Shown: positions 5,660 to 7,154 of the stretch, in pieces | Position numbering within the stretch: the first letter of the stretch is position 1 | Layout of the letters: each line of letters starts with the position of its first letter | Source: an uncultured Collinsella sp. | GTDB taxonomy: Bacteria; Actinomycetota; Coriobacteriia; Coriobacteriales; Coriobacteriaceae | NCBI GenBank assembly: GCA_938023705.1 | Contig: CALJDJ010000007.1 | Coordinates: 1 to 7,154, forward strand | DNA length: 7,154 nt | Reading direction: 5' to 3' | Position numbers and translations under genes: made by a program | The notes under the pieces: model-generated | Seen by the model: the letters and a program-made list of their open reading frames with translations, nothing else | Databases searched by the model: none | What the model was told of the DNA's origin: nothing

Positions 5660-6748
5660 ATGGCACATCGCTCCGTTATTCCGTTTGGCCCGCAGCACCC
5701 GGTGCTGCCCGAGCCGCTTCATCTGGACCTGGTGATCGAAGACGACCGCGTCATCGAGGCAATTCCGCAGATCGGCTTTGTGCACCGCGGGCTCGAGAAG
5801 CTCACCGAAAAGCGCGATATGCATCAGTTTGGCTACATCGCCGAGCGCATCTGCGGCATCTGCGCCGTGGGCCACAGCTGCGGCTATGCCAGCGCCTGCG
5901 AACGCATGCTCGACATCGAGGTGCCCGGCCGCGTGCAGTATATTCGCACCATTCTGCACGAGCTTTCGCGCATTCACTCGCATTTGCTGTGGCTGGGCCT
6001 GCTTGCCGACGCCTTTGGCTTTGAGGCGCTGTTCTATCGTTCGTGGACCCTGCGCGAGCAGATTCTCAAGATCTTTGAGAGCACTTGCGGCGGGCGCGTG
6101 ATTCTGTCGATTAACGAGATCGGCGGCCTTAAGCATGATATCGAGGACTCCGAGCTGGCAGGCATTGTCCAGACGCTCGATGCCATGCGTCCTGACTACG
6201 AGGCTCTGGTGCATACGTTTTTGGACGATGACAGCTGCGGCGAGCGCCTGCATGGCGTGGGCGTGATTAGCAAGAAAGACGCGCTGGAGCTTTCGATGGT
6301 CGGTCCGTTTGGGCGCGCCTCGGGCGTGGACTACGACGTGCGCATGTTTGGCGACGGTGCCTATGCGGACCTGGCTGCGTTTGATCCGGTTGTCGCTACC
6401 GATGGCGACTGCTATGCCCGCTGCCAGGTGCGTTGCGCCGAGGTCACGCAGGCCATGGACATCATCAAGGAGCTTGTGGGCAAGATTCCGCACGACGGGA
6501 TCGGCGGGCGCACCAAGCTTACGCCGGCCGACGGCGCACGCGGCGAGGTTGTGATTGAGCAACCGCGCGGCGAGGCGTATTACTATGTGCGCGGCAACGG
6601 CACCAAGAACCTGGACCGTTTCCGCGTGCGCACGCCGACGTCGCAAAATCTGGCGGGTCTGACGCATGCGCTGCAGGGCGTGCTCATTGCCAACGTGCCC
6701 ATGATTATCCTGACCATCGACCCCTGCATTAGCTGCACGGAAAGGTAG
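5660..6748 (+). CDS. echE: Ech hydrogenase large subunit, NiFe active site (NuoD-like)
   Basis: This is the catalytic subunit, where protons are reduced to H2 or H2 is oxidised. Both NiFe-binding motifs are intact: RICGICAVGH (R63, C65, C68, H72) near the N terminus, and DPCISC (D354, C356, C359) at the C terminus. PFGPQHP (8-14) and GFVHRGLEKL (39-48) are also typical of the NuoD/large-subunit fold. The length of 362 residues fits group 4 Ech enzymes. The protein ends CTER, three residues after the last Cys, so there is no C-terminal peptide for a maturation protease to remove, as described for EchE and CooH relatives. AAGGAGG (5643-5649) lies ten bases before ATG 5660; the gap to echD is five bases. 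Ni insertion would need Hyp proteins encoded elsewhere. Confidence 0.97.
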   Translation: MAHRSVIPFGPQHPVLPEPLHLDLVIEDDRVIEAIPQIGFVHRGLEKLTEKRDMHQFGYIAERICGICAVGHSCGYASACERMLDIEVPGRVQYIRTILHELSRIHSHLLWLGLLADAFGFEALFYRSWTLREQILKIFESTCGGRVILSINEIGGLKHDIEDSELAGIVQTLDAMRPDYEALVHTFLDDDSCGERLHGVGVISKKDALELSMVGPFGRASGVDYDVRMFGDGAYADLAAFDPVVATDGDCYARCQVRCAEVTQAMDIIKELVGKIPHDGIGGRTKLTPADGARGEVVIEQPRGEAYYYVRGNGTKNLDRFRVRTPTSQNLAGLTHALQGVLIANVPMIILTIDPCISCTER

Positions 6749-6755
6749 GCGCGGC

Positions 6756-7097
6756 ATGAGTTTGCTGACATTTGCCAAGACGGCCTTGGGTTCTATGGTC
6801 AAGCAGCCGGTAACGGTGTGCTATCCGCAGGAGGGGCTGACGGCACCCGAGCGCTTGCGCGGGCATATCGTCAATGACATGGATGTGTGCATCTGCTGCG
6901 GCATGTGCGCTCGGCGTTGTCCGGCGGGCGCGCTCGCGGTCGATCGCAAGGGCGGTACCTGGTCGATTGACCCGTACGCCTGCGTGGTGTGCGGCGAGTG
7001 CATCGAAAGCTGCCCCAAGCACTGCCTGACTATGGACACCGCCCGTACTCCGGTTGCGGCGGACAAGACCCCCACGGTAGAAACCAAGCCGGAGTAG
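6756..7097 (+). CDS. echF: Ech hydrogenase 2x[4Fe-4S] ferredoxin-like subunit (NuoI-like)
   Basis: This 113-residue electron-entry subunit carries two [4Fe-4S] clusters that accept electrons from soluble ferredoxin and hand them to EchC. The two classical motifs are CICCGMCARRCP (C45, C48, C51, C55) and CVVCGECIESCP (C76, C79, C82, C86). C22, C47 and C90 are extra cysteines outside the standard ligand set. The N-terminal 40 residues (LTFAKTALGSMVKQPVTVCYP...) fit the NuoI/EchF pattern, where this segment docks on the membrane arm. The C-terminal 20 residues are a polar, Thr/Pro-rich tail. The binding site AAAGGTAGG overlaps the echE stop and is the weakest in the operon. The start is seven bases after that stop. 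This is the last gene before the probable terminator. Confidence 0.95.
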   Translation: MSLLTFAKTALGSMVKQPVTVCYPQEGLTAPERLRGHIVNDMDVCICCGMCARRCPAGALAVDRKGGTWSIDPYACVVCGECIESCPKHCLTMDTARTPVAADKTPTVETKPE

Positions 7098-7134
7098 CGC
7101 TGGAATGGGGCTGGTATAGCGCTGGAATAGGGGC
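7095..7134. repeat. Short 22-bp-period direct repeat at the operon end
   Basis: The word TAGCGCTGGAAT followed by GGGGC or AGGGGC occurs at 7095-7111 and 7117-7134. The first copy includes the echF stop codon. The repeat could come from slippage, and no function is seen. Confidence 0.6.
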
Positions 7135-7138
7135 CGGC

Positions 7139-7154
7139 GGGGCAAAAATGCCCC
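7139..7154 (+). terminator. Probable terminator hairpin of the ech operon (cut by window end)
   Basis: GGGGCA (7139-7144) pairs with TGCCCC (7149-7154) around an AAAA loop, about 40 bases after the echF stop. The window ends at the last base of the stem, so a following T-run cannot be seen. Position and shape fit an intrinsic terminator that closes the five-gene operon. Confidence 0.6.

Noticed and set aside
4632..5666. Minus-strand open frame of over 300 codons across echC and echD
   Set aside because: It is antisense to two well-supported genes; its long openness comes from the Ala-rich GC-rich codons of the tails.
5507..6802. Minus-strand open frame of over 400 codons across echE
   Set aside because: It is antisense to the large subunit with both NiFe motifs intact, and the protein has no recognisable domain.
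1450..7097. Respiratory complex I (nuo) operon
   Set aside because: The NuoD-like subunit keeps both NiFe cysteine pairs, which complex I has lost, and NuoEFG, A, J, K, M and N are absent.

Overview
The window looks like chromosomal DNA of a high-GC anaerobic actinobacterium, most likely a gut Coriobacteriia such as Collinsella. This is an inference from codon use, the strong AGGAGG-type ribosome binding sites and the style of the proteins; no marker gene is present to prove it. All convincing genes read on the plus strand.

Bases 1-762 hold no convincing gene. They are a mosaic of repeats: a perfect 17-bp hairpin (53-89), a 207-bp MITE-like element bounded by perfect 26-bp inverted repeats (113-319), a purine-rich array built on the word GAAAGCTGG with an upstream pyrimidine-rich complementary arm (364-484), and an AT-richer stretch of unknown role (485-762).

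A small gene at 763-1167 encodes a double helix-turn-helix protein like OrfA of IS3-type insertion sequences. No OrfB follows, and it ends at its own intrinsic terminator (1177-1203), so it is an orphan remnant or a domesticated DNA-binding protein. A 246-base leader (1204-1449) follows, with a long imperfect hairpin and a pair of CAATTG palindromes.

Bases 1450-7097 are a tight five-gene operon for an Ech-type (group 4) membrane-bound energy-converting [NiFe] hydrogenase. The order is EchA+EchB fused in one 960-residue protein, then EchC (small subunit), EchD (NuoC-like), EchE (NiFe large subunit) and EchF (2x[4Fe-4S] ferredoxin-like). In the usual model electrons enter from reduced ferredoxin at EchF, pass to the proximal cluster in EchC, and reduce protons at the NiFe site in EchE. 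The energy released drives H+ or Na+ transport through the membrane arm. Gene spacings are 12, -1, 5 and 7 bases, so translation is probably coupled. The window ends inside a probable terminator hairpin.

The most unusual points are the fusion of both membrane subunits into one polypeptide, the Ala-rich tails on EchC and EchD, and the large subunit ending at its last metal-binding motif. Hydrogenase maturation genes and formate or CO dehydrogenase genes are not in this window.
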